A stretch of 64,000 bases of DNA, taken from NCBI RefSeq assembly GCF_954871325.1, contig NC_088775.1, positions 48,585,561-48,649,560 on the forward strand. The letters run 5' to 3'. The DNA comes from Gordionus sp. m RMFG-2023 (taxonomy: Eukaryota > Nematomorpha > Gordioida > Chordodea > Parachordodidae). Of this stretch, positions 34,892 to 46,186 are shown in pieces (the first letter of the stretch is position 1; each line of letters opens with the position of its first letter). The position numbers and the translations under genes are program-made. The notes under the pieces were generated by a model. That model saw only the letters and a list, made by a program, of their open reading frames with translations. It ran no database searches and was not told where the DNA came from.

Positions 34892-36746
34892 ATAGAGAAC
34901 TGCAGGGGCTGTCCATAGCCCGACCCGGCCCGAGCCTCGGGCTCGGGGTGGGTTCGGATATCAAAAAAAATTTTTCTCGGGTTCGGGCTCGGGTCGGGTT
35001 GTAAAAGCTGTCCGACCCGAAAACCCGACCCGACCCGAAAATAAATAATAATATTAATATCTTAAATAGTTAGTATAATTTATAATATTAATTATAAAAT
35101 CATATTATTTAATATTTATCACATTTTAGGATTAAAATGTCAATCATATTAACATGTCATGTCATTATTAATTATTATTTTACCAAACTATTTTATCACT
35201 AAATTGTGTGTTTCCCGTGAATTACAAGATAAGACATATTTTATGTACTAAAGATAAGTTTTATTCATTATTTATTATTTATCTAGCCTATTATACATTG
35301 TCTTTTTTAACATTTGTTTTAAAAAATTTCCATATAAAATTTAAGATTGGGATTTGATTCAGGGGAACTTATTTCTAATTTAAATTTCACTACCATAAAT
35401 GTTAATCATCCTAGAAATTAAAAAATATTATATAAAATTGGTAATGATATTCTAAGTTACATTTATATATAAAATATAATCTTTACTTATTTCGTTTTGG
35501 TTTTATTATTTTTTTATCTATCTACCTTAATATGAGTTGTAAATTTTCCAGCTAATTTTGGTTGTCAATATTTTAAAATATGGCAGAAAAAAATTAGGAA
35601 ATTAATACAAGATTCTCAAAGAAAATAAGATGTATACTGTGATACGTAAAATTTAAAACATGAATATTAAAAAAAATCTGTATCTGTATCTTTTGTCAAG
35701 AAAATGAAAAAGATACAAGATTCTTTTCAGAATTAAGGATCTTAGATACAGATATCAGTATCTTATTAAAAATGTCAAAATATACTGAGTACAAGATATA
35801 AAGGGATCTTGTATCATGTATCTTTAGATACAAGTATTCGCAGTACTGCCCAACTCTGTTTATTTCAGTCTAATTGATTAAAGTCATTTTAAATATTTTT
35901 TTAGATTTTAGACAAAGCCATATTAAAAAAAATATCTCAATGGATGCAAAATTAAAAAAAATTGGTGAAAAGATTAAGATAAAAGAGTATGAAGTAAGGA
36001 GAATCTTAATGGAAAATCCGATGTATGGAAGAAATTTTCATTTATATATGATGAAAATAAAGAAATTATGTCATTTGTATTATATGAAAATTTATTTATG
36101 TATATAATTCAATAACAACAGGTTAGATATTTATACATAAAATATGATCTTATTAAATTATTTTAGGCGGCTAGCAGTGAAAGGGCGTTTTCAGCTGCTG
36201 GTAGGGCCTTTGAGGAGACAAGGACTCGTTTAAAGCCAGATAAACTGGACGCCTCTTTATTTATATATCATAATTATTCACTTTGTGTTAATTTTGATAA
36301 TGATATTGATGAAGTCAATATAATATAATATGTTCATTATATTTTTTATATATTTATTAACTTTTATATCATTTCTATATTCGCATAAATGATGCTTATT
36401 GTATTATATAATCGTTATAATTTTTAAATTCGCTTGTATATTAATCGTTTTATAATATTTTTTACAAATTTAATAAAATGCAACTTAATATATATCTTGA
36501 ATAGATTATGGCCGTCAAATAAACTTTTATTTAAGGTGGCTGAACTGAATAAATAGACATAAATTTTTTTTTGGTTATTATAATATTAAAACTTAAATTG
36601 CAAAATTTTATTCGGGTCGGGCTCGGGTCGGGTCGGGTTGGACTAAAAAATGTGTGCTCGGGCTCGGGTCGGGCTCGGACAAAATTTTTTTTTAATTCGG
36701 GCTCGGGTCGGGCTCGGGTTGCGAAAAAATTACTTTGCAGTTCTCT
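34892..36746 (+). mobile_element. hAT with GC-rich CCGACCCGG subterminal repeats
   Basis: AGAGAACTGCA lies at the left end and TGCAGTTCTCT at the right, with AGCTATAA on both sides (34884-34891 and 36747-36754), a perfect 8-bp duplication. About 130 bp inside each end carries repeats of CGGGTCGGGCTCGGG or its complement, in strong contrast to the AT-rich middle. The interior retains only the C-terminal end of a transposase. Confidence 0.88.
36160..36330 (+). pseudogene. hAT dimerisation domain, C-terminal remnant
   Basis: After a TTTTAG acceptor-like site (36160-36165) the frame reads AASSERAFSAAGRAFEETRT and ends at a TAA near 36330. This is the hAT C-terminal dimerisation signature (ASSERxFSxAG). 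A short frame upstream (35874-36107) could be another exon but has no recognisable motif. The rest of the transposase is missing. Confidence 0.85.
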
Positions 36747-36890
36747 AGCTATAACTTCAAAAAACACCTAAAGGTAATTATCATTTTTAATTTTAATAGT
36801 ATTTATTTTATAGGAATGTTTATGCCAACTAAAAATATAAAAAAAACATCGTAATAATTTTAGTATCGTATCACGTCATTTGCGCGTATG

Positions 36891-37207
36891 CATTATAGCG
36901 AATGCATTACCGCGAAAACATTATAGCGAATGCATTACAGCGAATGTAATACCGCGAATGCATTGTCGCGAATGCATCATAGCGAATGTATTATAGCGAA
37001 TATATTAGCGCGCATTATAGCGAATGCATTACCGCGAAAACATTATAGCGAATGCATTACAGCGAATATATTATCGCGAATGTATTAGAGCGAATACATT
37101 ACAACGAATGCATTATCGCGAATGCATCATAGCGAATACATTACAGCGAATGCATTATCGCGAATGCATCATAGCGAATGCAATATCGCGAATGCATTAC
37201 AACTAAC
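36891..37207. repeat. 14-bp minisatellite, about 23 units
   Basis: Unit CATTAYMGCGAATG, rich in the palindromes ATGCAT and TCGCGA. A larger block starting CATTATAGCGAATGCATT recurs at 36891 and 37012, so there is a second-order period of about 121 bp. The open frame across it follows from the stop-free repeat, not from coding. Confidence 0.95.
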
Positions 37208-39199
37208 ATTATCACAATGCAATAGTGATTTATATTTGACAAAATTATATTTAACCCAGTTCCAAAAAACCAGAGAACCAGCTTAATTGTCTATATTTAT
37301 TTAAAGTAGCGTTTTAAAATTATTTACCTCTAAAACACGTCACTTGTTATTCATGAAATTCGTATTTTATTAAAACATATGTGGAATTTGGTATACTCAA
37401 TTTTTTTAACAATTAGATTAAGTCGTTTTTTACAAAAGACCCTATTAATTAATATTTTATATTTTAAGATTGATTCTAGTAAAAGTTAATTTTTGCCCCA
37501 ACAAGCCCCAAACCCCAGGCTTGTAGATTATATTGGTTTATTAAGTCTCCTATAGGATAATTGTTATTATCAATAATACACCATTTGTATATAAATAATT
37601 CATAAAAAATTTCAAAATGTGATATTATATTTTAAAAAATGTTTAAGTTTTAATGAATTTTTTAATTTTTTTTCTAATTCTTTTGATTATCATCCACCAG
37701 AAAAGGTGAAAGTTAAAGGGAAAAAATAGTATTTAAAGCTATAATAGCCAATGAATACTTATTATATCATATTTTTAAGCATAATATAATTAATTCGACC
37801 TAATTCTACTAGCCCCTAGTTACTGATATGATTAACCCTTTCCAGCGCTAAAAAAATATGTTGATAATTTTTAAATTTTTTTAAATAAGATTAGATGAAG
37901 GGGAACATTGGATTGAGACCTCTATCTTATTAAATCTTTTGTAATAGGCAAAATTATTAATTTTATAGCTTTAAAACATAAAATCTTATCTTTTTTAAAT
38001 TTAAACATTGTTAAATTTAAAAATAATAAATGCCAACTCCTGTTTCAAATATAAATCTTAAAATGATAAAAAATATATTTAATTATATATTATGGTGGTT
38101 TCAATAGAGATGATATGTGAATTTAGTTCAAATTTAATATTTTGTAAGTTATTTTCAAATCATATTATTCTGCCTGAAAGGGAATGCCTACAATAAATAT
38201 TTTTAAACATAATGATTATGAGACTTTCTGAAATGGGAAAAGAAGATTTTTGTCTATTTAATTATTTCTAAATCTCACTGTGCAAATTGGTTTATTATTC
38301 ATGATATGGTTTAAAACAATTTCAACTTTAAGAGAGACAGAAGGCCACAAATCCATATTTTTATGCCGTTTAATATTATAGTGAAAAACATTTTAATTAT
38401 GCTTTAATATTATTTACTTATCTTAAATTCCGTATAAAACAATTTATAAAATACAAAGAAAATATTCAAAATAACGAAATTTGAAAATTTAGGGCAGGGC
38501 TTTAAATAATCAGAGCTAAAAAATGCAGACCGAAGAACACAGGTATATTAATTTACGACATTTATATTATTTATTTTATTACTAATTATGACATTGAAAT
38601 ATGTTAAATTCAATTTTGTCTGTACTGTAAAAAATAGCTAAATATTAATAAAAGTATACTAGAATCTATCTTATAATATAAAATATAAAAAATATTTATT
38701 AATGTATAACTTAAGTTAAGTGTTTGTTGGGCTATCTCATGGTATTTAATAAATTCAATTATAAATTGTCAAGCTTATGATGATATTGACAAAAACGACT
38801 ACTAGCCCTATTCCTACTATTGGAAGAAAGTTGATAATGAGATCAAAAATTTTGATAATTTACCGGGCGGCTAAAAACGTCGCGTTTTGAAATCTTATTA
38901 ACTCCGAAACGTGTCATTCGTTTTTTATGAAATCTCCTGTCTTAATATTCTCAAAATATATAATTTTATAAAGTGGTTTTTAGAAAATTAAGATAAAAAA
39001 AATGTAGTCGTACATATATATTTTTAAAGATTTCCTTTAATTCATAAACTATAACATAAAAACAAAATATTTTAAATTTTATAAAGTGGCTTTTAGAAAA
39101 TTAAGATAAAAAAATGTAGTAGGACATATTTATAGGAATTTTTACGGTCCTAATTATTTCATACCTCCTAACCTTACAAATAATTAAAATATTTATTTT
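37208..39199. other. AT-rich DNA, no gene
   Basis: Worn pieces resembling the GGGGAG/TAGTCGAACC elements occur near 37500-37560 and 37795-37825 (TTCGACCTAATTCTACTAG). TTAACCCTTTCCAGCG at 37832 looks like a TTAA-type (piggyBac-like) end without a partner. A ~110-bp direct repeat (TTTATAAAGTGG, TTAGAAAATTAAGATAAAA) lies at about 38963 and 39073. Confidence 0.4.
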
Positions 39200-40552
39200 A
39201 AAGGTTATTGTTAATTTCTTATAGGAAACATGAAAAGTTTAAAATTCATGAAATATTGGGAAATTCAATATAACATTTTGGGAGCGTTAATAATTTTAGT
39301 GATTTGGGTAGGTAGTTTATTATTTGGAAGAAGGATTAAGAGAAGTAGAAATGTAAGGATTAAGGGTCAGACATTGACCATTGATGGCCATAATGTAGAA
39401 GAAGATGTGATGGGTAAGGTAACCTGGTTACCTGTACAAGAATTGATCAAAGGATGGACCGATAGTAATATGGAAGAGTTAAATAGAAATGAGAGAATTA
39501 ATAACACGGAAAGAAGGGACAATTATAGTAGACCTAGGTATGACAATCAGTTGGAAGAGTCGTATAGATAGCCAAGAGAAAATTCACAGGGAAGGCGAAT
39601 GGAAATGAGAACAAATTTTAATTTTCGAGGAAGAGAAAAATTGAGTTGTTATAATTGTGGAAAACCAGGTCATGTGGTAAGAGATTGTCAAGAAACCAAA
39701 TGTTTTGGGTGGAGGAAATATGGACATATAGCCCCGTATTGTCCGAGAAAACGTGATAAATTACGATGTGCAAGTTGCGGACGATTTGGTCACAATAGAG
39801 AAGAATGCAATGTTAGTAATATCAATACTCGAGGCTATTTTCCGCAGAGAGACATGGGGCAGATTGTGCCAAATGTGAGGATTATTGAAAATAGGGAAGA
39901 AAAGGAGATAGGAATACAAGATTTTACGGAAAATAAAGATCCGACTATTATTTGCTTTCGGTGCCGAAAAGAGGGACATGTGGCAAGAGAATGTGAGTAC
40001 TTGTGACTATATGATAGTGAAAAAGGAACCTTAGAAGTCGGGAGGCGGCGGTTGAAAAAAATTGGCAACTTTAGTAGTAAAGGGAAGATGAAAAAATTGA
40101 AATGCATAAACATGATGCAAGAAGAGATAGTACATGATCCATGTCCTAGGGTGTGGATAAATTTAAATGGAAATATGGTATCAAATATAGAAGTATTTGG
40201 GCAGAGGAAATGATTAAAAGTGAAGACATCAAGATCCGGCAGTTGGACGGATCAGAGGTGGCTGTAATGGGAAAGGTGGAATTAGAAGTAATGTTGGAAA
40301 ATAGAAGGGAGATATTGGATCTGTGGATAATTAACCGAAGGGTAGAAGCTGTATTGGGATGGGATTGGATTACTCGAATGGGACCAGATTGTGGGTTTTG
40401 GGGTGTGTTCGCATGGTGGGGTACATTTTTACCAATTAGGAGAGGAGAAAAGAGATTTGAATTATTGGGATGGAGAGAAATTGCCAGGAATTGAGACCTT
40501 TTATGGGGAAAGTAAGGTGGAGAGAAGAAGGTGGAGGGTATGGTCGGGGGGA

Positions 40553-40770
40553 AATAGGGGAAAATTTTAGGGGAGAAATCAGGGGGAATTTTAAGGGAGA
40601 AATCGGGGGGAATTCTAAGAGAGAAATTGGGGGAAATTTTAGGAGAGAAATTGGGGGAAATTCTATGAGAGAAATCGGGGGAAATTTAAGGGAGAAATAG
40701 GGGAAAATTTGAGGAGAGAAATCGGGGGAAATTCTATGAGAGAAATAGGGGGAAATATGAAGGGGGACGT
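40553..40770 (+). repeat. 24-bp tandem repeat in the Ty3/gypsy linker
   Basis: About nine units around GAGAAATYGGGGGAAATT. In frame they give an eight-residue repeat of the type REIGGNFR. It is purine-rich on the plus strand. Confidence 0.9.
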
Positions 40771-43614
40771 AAAGAGAAATTTTAGAAGAAAAAATATGGG
40801 AATTTTTAAGGATTGTCGTGACTTTAGGAGGAAGAAAGAAAGGGACAAAACTGAGGAGAGGGAAGAAATTCCTGATCAAAAAGAGTTGGAGTTGAAGTCA
40901 GATGAAATTCTAAATAATGGAACAGGGCTGCCGAAAGAATGGGCCAAAAAAGGTGACATAAAGCAAGAAAAAACAAAAGGAATATATAATCCGGAAGTAA
41001 TATGAAGGGGGAAGAGACCAACCGACAAGTAGAGGAGGGATTTCAAAGCAGGGAGATAGAAGTCGGAATAATCAAGGTACAAGATGGAGTGCGAAGATTG
41101 GTGGATGATTATAAGGAAATCTTTGAGGAAAGTTTGGGATGTCTCAGAGATTACGAAGTGGATATCAAGTTAAAGGAGGGACATGTTCCAAAATTTTGTG
41201 CTTTACGACGAATACCGTTCGAATGGCGAAACGAACTGGATAAGGAATTGGATCGGTGGGTACAGAAAGGCATTGTATGTCCTGTAGTATATAGGCCAGT
41301 GAAGAAGGCCAATGGGAGGCTCCGTTTGTGTGCAGATTTTAGGGTCACGCTCAATCCGTGGGTAGTGGAGGTCAAATATCCGCTGCCGAGAATTGAAGAA
41401 ATATTAGCAAATTTGAAGGGTAGTGTATACTTTTCAAAAGTAGATTTTTCCAATGCCTACTTACAATTACGAGTGAAGCCGGAGATACGAAAGCTATTGA
41501 CTATCACTACTCCGAAGGGTTTATATGCATTCTGTAGATTACAATTTGGACTCAGCTTGTCAGCTCCGATTTTTCAACGGACTATGGCTGCTGTTTTTCA
41601 AGGGTTGGAAGGTGTGTTTTATTATATGGATGACGTTTTAGTGATGGGAGGAACTCCTGAGCAACATGAACAAAGATTAGAAGAGGTATTTAAAAGAATC
41701 AGAAATAAAGGATTACGGGCGAGCACGGAAAAAAGTGTGTTAGGAGTGTCGGAAGTTGTATATTTGGGACATAAAATCACTGGAAAGGAGGTGAGGCAGG
41801 TAGACAAAAACATGACGGGGATTGCGAGTATGCTAAGACCATATAATAAAGTGGAGGTGCAGGCTTTTCTGGGAATGGTAAACTATTATCATCGATCTAG
41901 AGAGTTTTGCACAGATAGCAGCACCTTTATATAAGTTATTAAAGAAAGGAGAAAAATTTGTGTGGTGATGAGCAAGAGGATGCTTTTGAAGAGTTGAAAA
42001 GTAGAATCGGAAGAGAACCAGTTTTAGTATGTTTTAATAACGATTTAGAAGTGATATTAGCTGTAGATGCTTCGAATAGGGGTGTGGGCGGAGCATTGTT
42101 GCATTGTATAGACAAGCTGGAAAGACCTATTTTGTTTTTCTCGAGAATTTTTAGAGCCGCCGAAACAAGGTATTCCGTGATTGAACAAGAGGCGTTGGCA
42201 GTTATTTTTGGACTAACCAAGTGTCGAGAATACTTAATTGGTCGTAGATTTGTAATCTATACGGATCACAAACCTTTAGTCCATCTTTTCAAGAAAGATA
42301 ATAAGGAGTTAATGTTGTCTCCTCGGTTACAAAGATGGTTATTACTGGTAGGTAGTTTTGATGTGCAAATAAAATATAGGCGGGGAAGGGAAAACTATTT
42401 ACCTGATATTTTATCTTGATGTGGCGCTGGAGAAGAAGGGGAAGAAGTAGGATCTGAAGAAGTGGAGGAAAGAAAGGAAAAAGGACTGATTCGAGCGATA
42501 GCAGGGATATCTAGAGGTGGTCCCGTGACATGGGAAGAGCTAAAGAAGGTCACTTTGAAAGATCGCGAACTGATGAGAATTAAAAGGAATGTTATGGGGA
42601 AGAGACCTTGGAGAGAGGGAGATAAATATTTCAGAAGCATAGAAAAACAGCTGGCTATAGTGGATGAATGCCTGGTGCGAGGAAACCGAGGGGTAGTACC
42701 AATGAAATTGAGAGGCGCAGTATTATCCATGATACATGCGGGACATCAAGGTACTGAACGAATGAAACAATGGGTGCGTGAATACGTGTGGGGGCCTGGC
42801 ATGAATAGGGAAATTGAAAATATTTGCCGAGGTTGTTTGATGTGCAATACATGGGCCAAAATGCCCCATAAGGACAGGAGGAGTGTTTGGCCAAAGGTGA
42901 CTCAGCCATGGGAGAGGATACACGTTGATTTTTTTGATTTTGAAAATAAGATTTATATAATCGTGGTAGATGCTTACTCAAAGTGGGTGGAGTACAAGGA
43001 AGTAAGGGGGCTAACGACGCAGGTGGTAGTGAAAACATTTTAAAATCTATGGGCCAGGTTTGGAGTAGCTCGAACGATAGTATCGGACGGAGGTCTGGCT
43101 TTCATCAGTGAACAGTTGAAGAGGTTTTGTATAGAAACCGGGGTAAGACATATTTTGGCGCCGCCATATCATCCCAGTTCAAATGGTCAGGCGGAGAGGA
43201 TGGTGTCGATTGTTAAGAACTGGTTAAGAAAATTAAAGTATGGGGGTGGGGAAATTTGGATAGCGGTGGCATATAACAATAATAGTAGAAAAAGAGAGGA
43301 ACCGTCTCCAGCTGAGAAAATTTTAGGGCGGCGAACCCGGATATTATTAGACTTATTAAATCCGAAACCACTTCAAAAGATGGAGAGGGAGATAGTGGAG
43401 AAACCGAAATTTGTCGTGGGACAAACCGTGTAGGCAAGAATATATGGAGGTACAAGAAGGTGGGAATCTGGGGTGATCGTAGAAAACATGGAACACAAAT
43501 TAAGTCGAGTAAAATTTACTGATGGAAAAGAAGGAATACGGCATCGGGATCAACTAAAAAGGGGGCTGGAGCCAGGAAGGTTACGATCAGGAGTATGAGG
43601 AGGAGTGATGTATA

Positions 43615-43720
43615 GGAAATTAAAGGAAAGTATACATGTCTATGTACTCATAAAAGGAAATATGGATATTAAAGGAGAGTATACCTGCCTATGTACTCAT
43701 AAGGGGAAATATAGATATAT
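43615..43720 (+). repeat. ~52-bp unit, two copies
   Basis: TAAAGGARAGTATAC, then CTATGTACTCATAA and GGAAATAT occur twice, at about 43618 and 43670, just 3' of the integrase part of the fossil. Confidence 0.7.
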
Positions 43721-44483
43721 ATAATAGGAAACGTTTTTTTTAATATATCAAAATTAATATATACAAAATTAATCATAGGAAATTTATATATATTTAACAT
43801 TGTCGAAATTTCCATTTTTGTAATAATATGTATCTTAAAGTAGCAATGTAATAATGTCTCAGTCATATGATGCATAAAAATACGAGTGATAAAATTTTTC
43901 TATTTCTCTCGCTTATTTTTTTTTTGAAAATAAATATATGTTAGCGTTATTGGCTTATTAACCATCATAAATCAAAAAAAAAGAAAAAGAAAAGAACTTA
44001 TGATAAAAAATAAAATAATTAATACTATGTGGTGGTGCCCAAATATTAGTGCGTGTTAAATTATCAAATAAATTGGATATAAGGCGAGGCCCATATATAA
44101 AAGGGGGAAGAAGACAAAAAAAAAATAATAAATAAAGAAAGAAAGAAACAACAGGCAATTTGTTTGGAAAATAATATTGAAAATATTGTGAATAAAAAGT
44201 TGGAGTTGCGTGACTTTTATGATTTTAGAAATGTGATGAATCTAGCTAGCTATAAATCAAGAATTTGGAGGGAATTATAACTTTTGGGAGAGAAAAAGAA
44301 AAGGGGGTTGACAGTTTGGCAGGGAAAAAAATAATAAATATTATGTAATAATTCTGTCAGGGAACTACGAGAGTAAAAGAAAGTTATAAGATTTTTTTTT
44401 TAAAAAGAAATAATTTTTTTTTGTACCCTCTTTCTTACGATAAAAGAAGATTCTATATATTCGAAGGGAAATAAGTAAAATAA

Positions 44484-45125
44484 TTGTTTTCATTTAAAAT
44501 TAAGTATCCCGCGGTTACAGGATTTAAAATGAGCGGAGTTCATCGGTGTTTATACTGGGAAGAATTGACAATTCGTGTCAGTATCTATCAAGGAAGAGTG
44601 GACGAGGAAGGCCGAAGATTTCCCCCCTCAAGGCAGGAATCGATAGAACCCAGATCTGCCAGGAATGGAATAATGGATAGGGGAAGGACCCTGAATCATC
44701 GAAATGTGAGCCCGGAATTGCCAGAGCCCAGGATGCCTAGGCTAAGACCCATTAGGCGGGCGAGAACGTGCTACTTATGTGGGAGCACGGGACATTTACG
44801 TGATCGATGTCCCCGAGGACCCACGCATAATCAGACTGGATACAATCGAAGGGAAATGCCCGGGACTTCACGACGAAGTCGCAGTTGTGGTTCGATTCAA
44901 GGGGATATAGTGCCGATACGGAGGGTGTTATCACCCGAGGGGAAAGAGACACAGTCGGGCAATGGGAAGAAGGAGCAGGGGACCCGTACACCGGTTGTGG
45001 TAATTCATCCCTTCCAGGAACCAGTAATGGGTCCGAATGCGGGAGATGAGAGTGTCGACAGTTGGCCCCTGGTGGATTTATCGGCCACAGAATGGGAAGA
45101 TCTATTAGGATTGGATGCCTTATAA
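44484..45125 (+). other. Zinc-knuckle frame downstream of integrase, part of the Ty3/gypsy fossil
   Basis: The 213-residue frame has one CCHC knuckle (CYLCGSTGHLRDRC), an arginine- and proline-rich middle and an acidic end (SATEWEDLLGLDAL). Its base composition is like the rest of the fossil and unlike the flanks, so it belongs to the element. Ty3/gypsy elements usually keep knuckles in gag before pol; a knuckle protein after pol is uncommon. It could also be the gag of a second, overlapping element. Confidence 0.6.
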
Positions 45126-45543
45126 GATGAAGGGGGATACTTTTGATTTTAAATAATGGGGGCGTGTTATATATTTCGTTTTTTTTTAGTAACAGAAGTT
45201 ATTATAATAATAGTTGAGTCATTGTTAATAAATATTATTTTTTATAGGATTACTAATGAATTATATTTTTTTTCATCGATTCATTGTTATAAGGAGTAAT
45301 ATTATATTTTTATAATTATTAATAAATATATATTTATTTTAACAATTTTAAAAATTATATAAACCCAAAAAGGGGAAAAAATTATTATTATTATTTTTTT
45401 TTACAAATAATTTTTATTCTAAAATTATAATCGGTTTTTAACGTCTAATATTTATAAACTATACGAAATATTCTAATAAAGGAAGTATAAAACCGCCTAT
45501 ATTTATATAATAAAGTAATACATTAATATAGTTAAATAATAAT

Positions 45544-45936
45544 CATGATGATTAAAATTATATCCCCTATTTTATGTCACCAGAAACTAATGATTAAGAT
45601 ATCAGAAAACTTTGAAGTGATGCAAGATGTTCTAACAGAGTTGTCAGAGATATCCCCACAGCATATATATGAATAACAGAAGGTAAAAACTTATTTATAT
45701 TTATAAATTGATCTGATATTAATATTTTTGGAGCTTATTTGGGAATCACAGATCATTGGCTAGACCCTAAGACTTTAAAAAGAAGATTTATAGCATTAAC
45801 TCAAGGGATAATAGAATATCAGACATACAATGTATTTGCAAATAAAATTTATATCCCAATTTTAAACTAAACTGGCCATATATTCCGATGATGCTAAAGA
45901 ACGTGATAGGCTTTAGGTAAAGCTGAATAGTCACAT
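45544..45936 (+). pseudogene. BED-type hAT fragment
   Basis: This matches 32609-32945 in order: the MMIKTLSPG-like start, the intron with GGTAAAAACTTATTTATATT, and an AYLGITDHWLDP-like block. Stops interrupt it. It is bounded on the left by the Ty3/gypsy fossil and on the right by a CATAGGCGTAGCC end. Confidence 0.75.
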
Positions 45937-46186
45937 CATAGGCGTAGCCAGATGTGGGGGGGGGGGCAAAGGGAAATTCCCCCCACCTTCAAAAATTTAT
46001 CACTTTTTGTGAATATCATTTTAAGCTAATAAAAATATCCTCCTTAGCCTTCTCTCAACCCCCTGTCTTCCTAAAATGTATATACCTTAATAATTCGTCA
46101 GAAAGAATGTAAAAGTTAATATTTTTTTAAACTAAAACTATTGATTATAATTCATACTTTTTTGGAAAAAAGCAATTTATATATAA

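Larger units (their letters stand above)
39200..45165 (+). mobile_element. Ty3/gypsy-type LTR retrotransposon fossil
   Basis: Parts in order: a gag-like leader with one hydrophobic stretch (39230-39571), CCHC zinc knuckles (39640-40000), a probable protease zone (about 40130-40490), a repeat-rich linker (40553-40770), reverse transcriptase with a YMDD core (about 41160-41930), RNase H (about 41960-42420), and integrase with an HHCC-type finger and DDE core (about 42690-43430). A further zinc-knuckle frame follows (44484-45125). RT-RH-INT order is that of Ty3/gypsy. The element is broken, with roughly half a dozen interruptions. Long coding stretches suggest moderate age. No LTR pair could be identified; the right limit is a guess from TGTTATAT near 45165. 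Confidence 0.88.

Noticed and set aside
36531-36771. Overlapping open frames on both strands rich in R, P and G
   Set aside because: They run through the GC-rich subterminal repeats of the hAT at 34892-36746, where stops are rare in every frame.
37024-37206. 60-codon open frame (MHYRENIIANALQR type)
   Set aside because: It is produced by the 14-bp minisatellite: three units make 42 bp with no stop. No coding signal beyond the repeat.
38963-39115. Direct repeat at 38963 and 39073 as a possible LTR
   Set aside because: The copies are only ~110 bp apart and are not repeated downstream of the Ty3/gypsy coding region.
40436-40879. Long minus-strand frames rich in S, P and F
   Set aside because: They are antisense to the purine-rich repeat of the Ty3/gypsy fossil.
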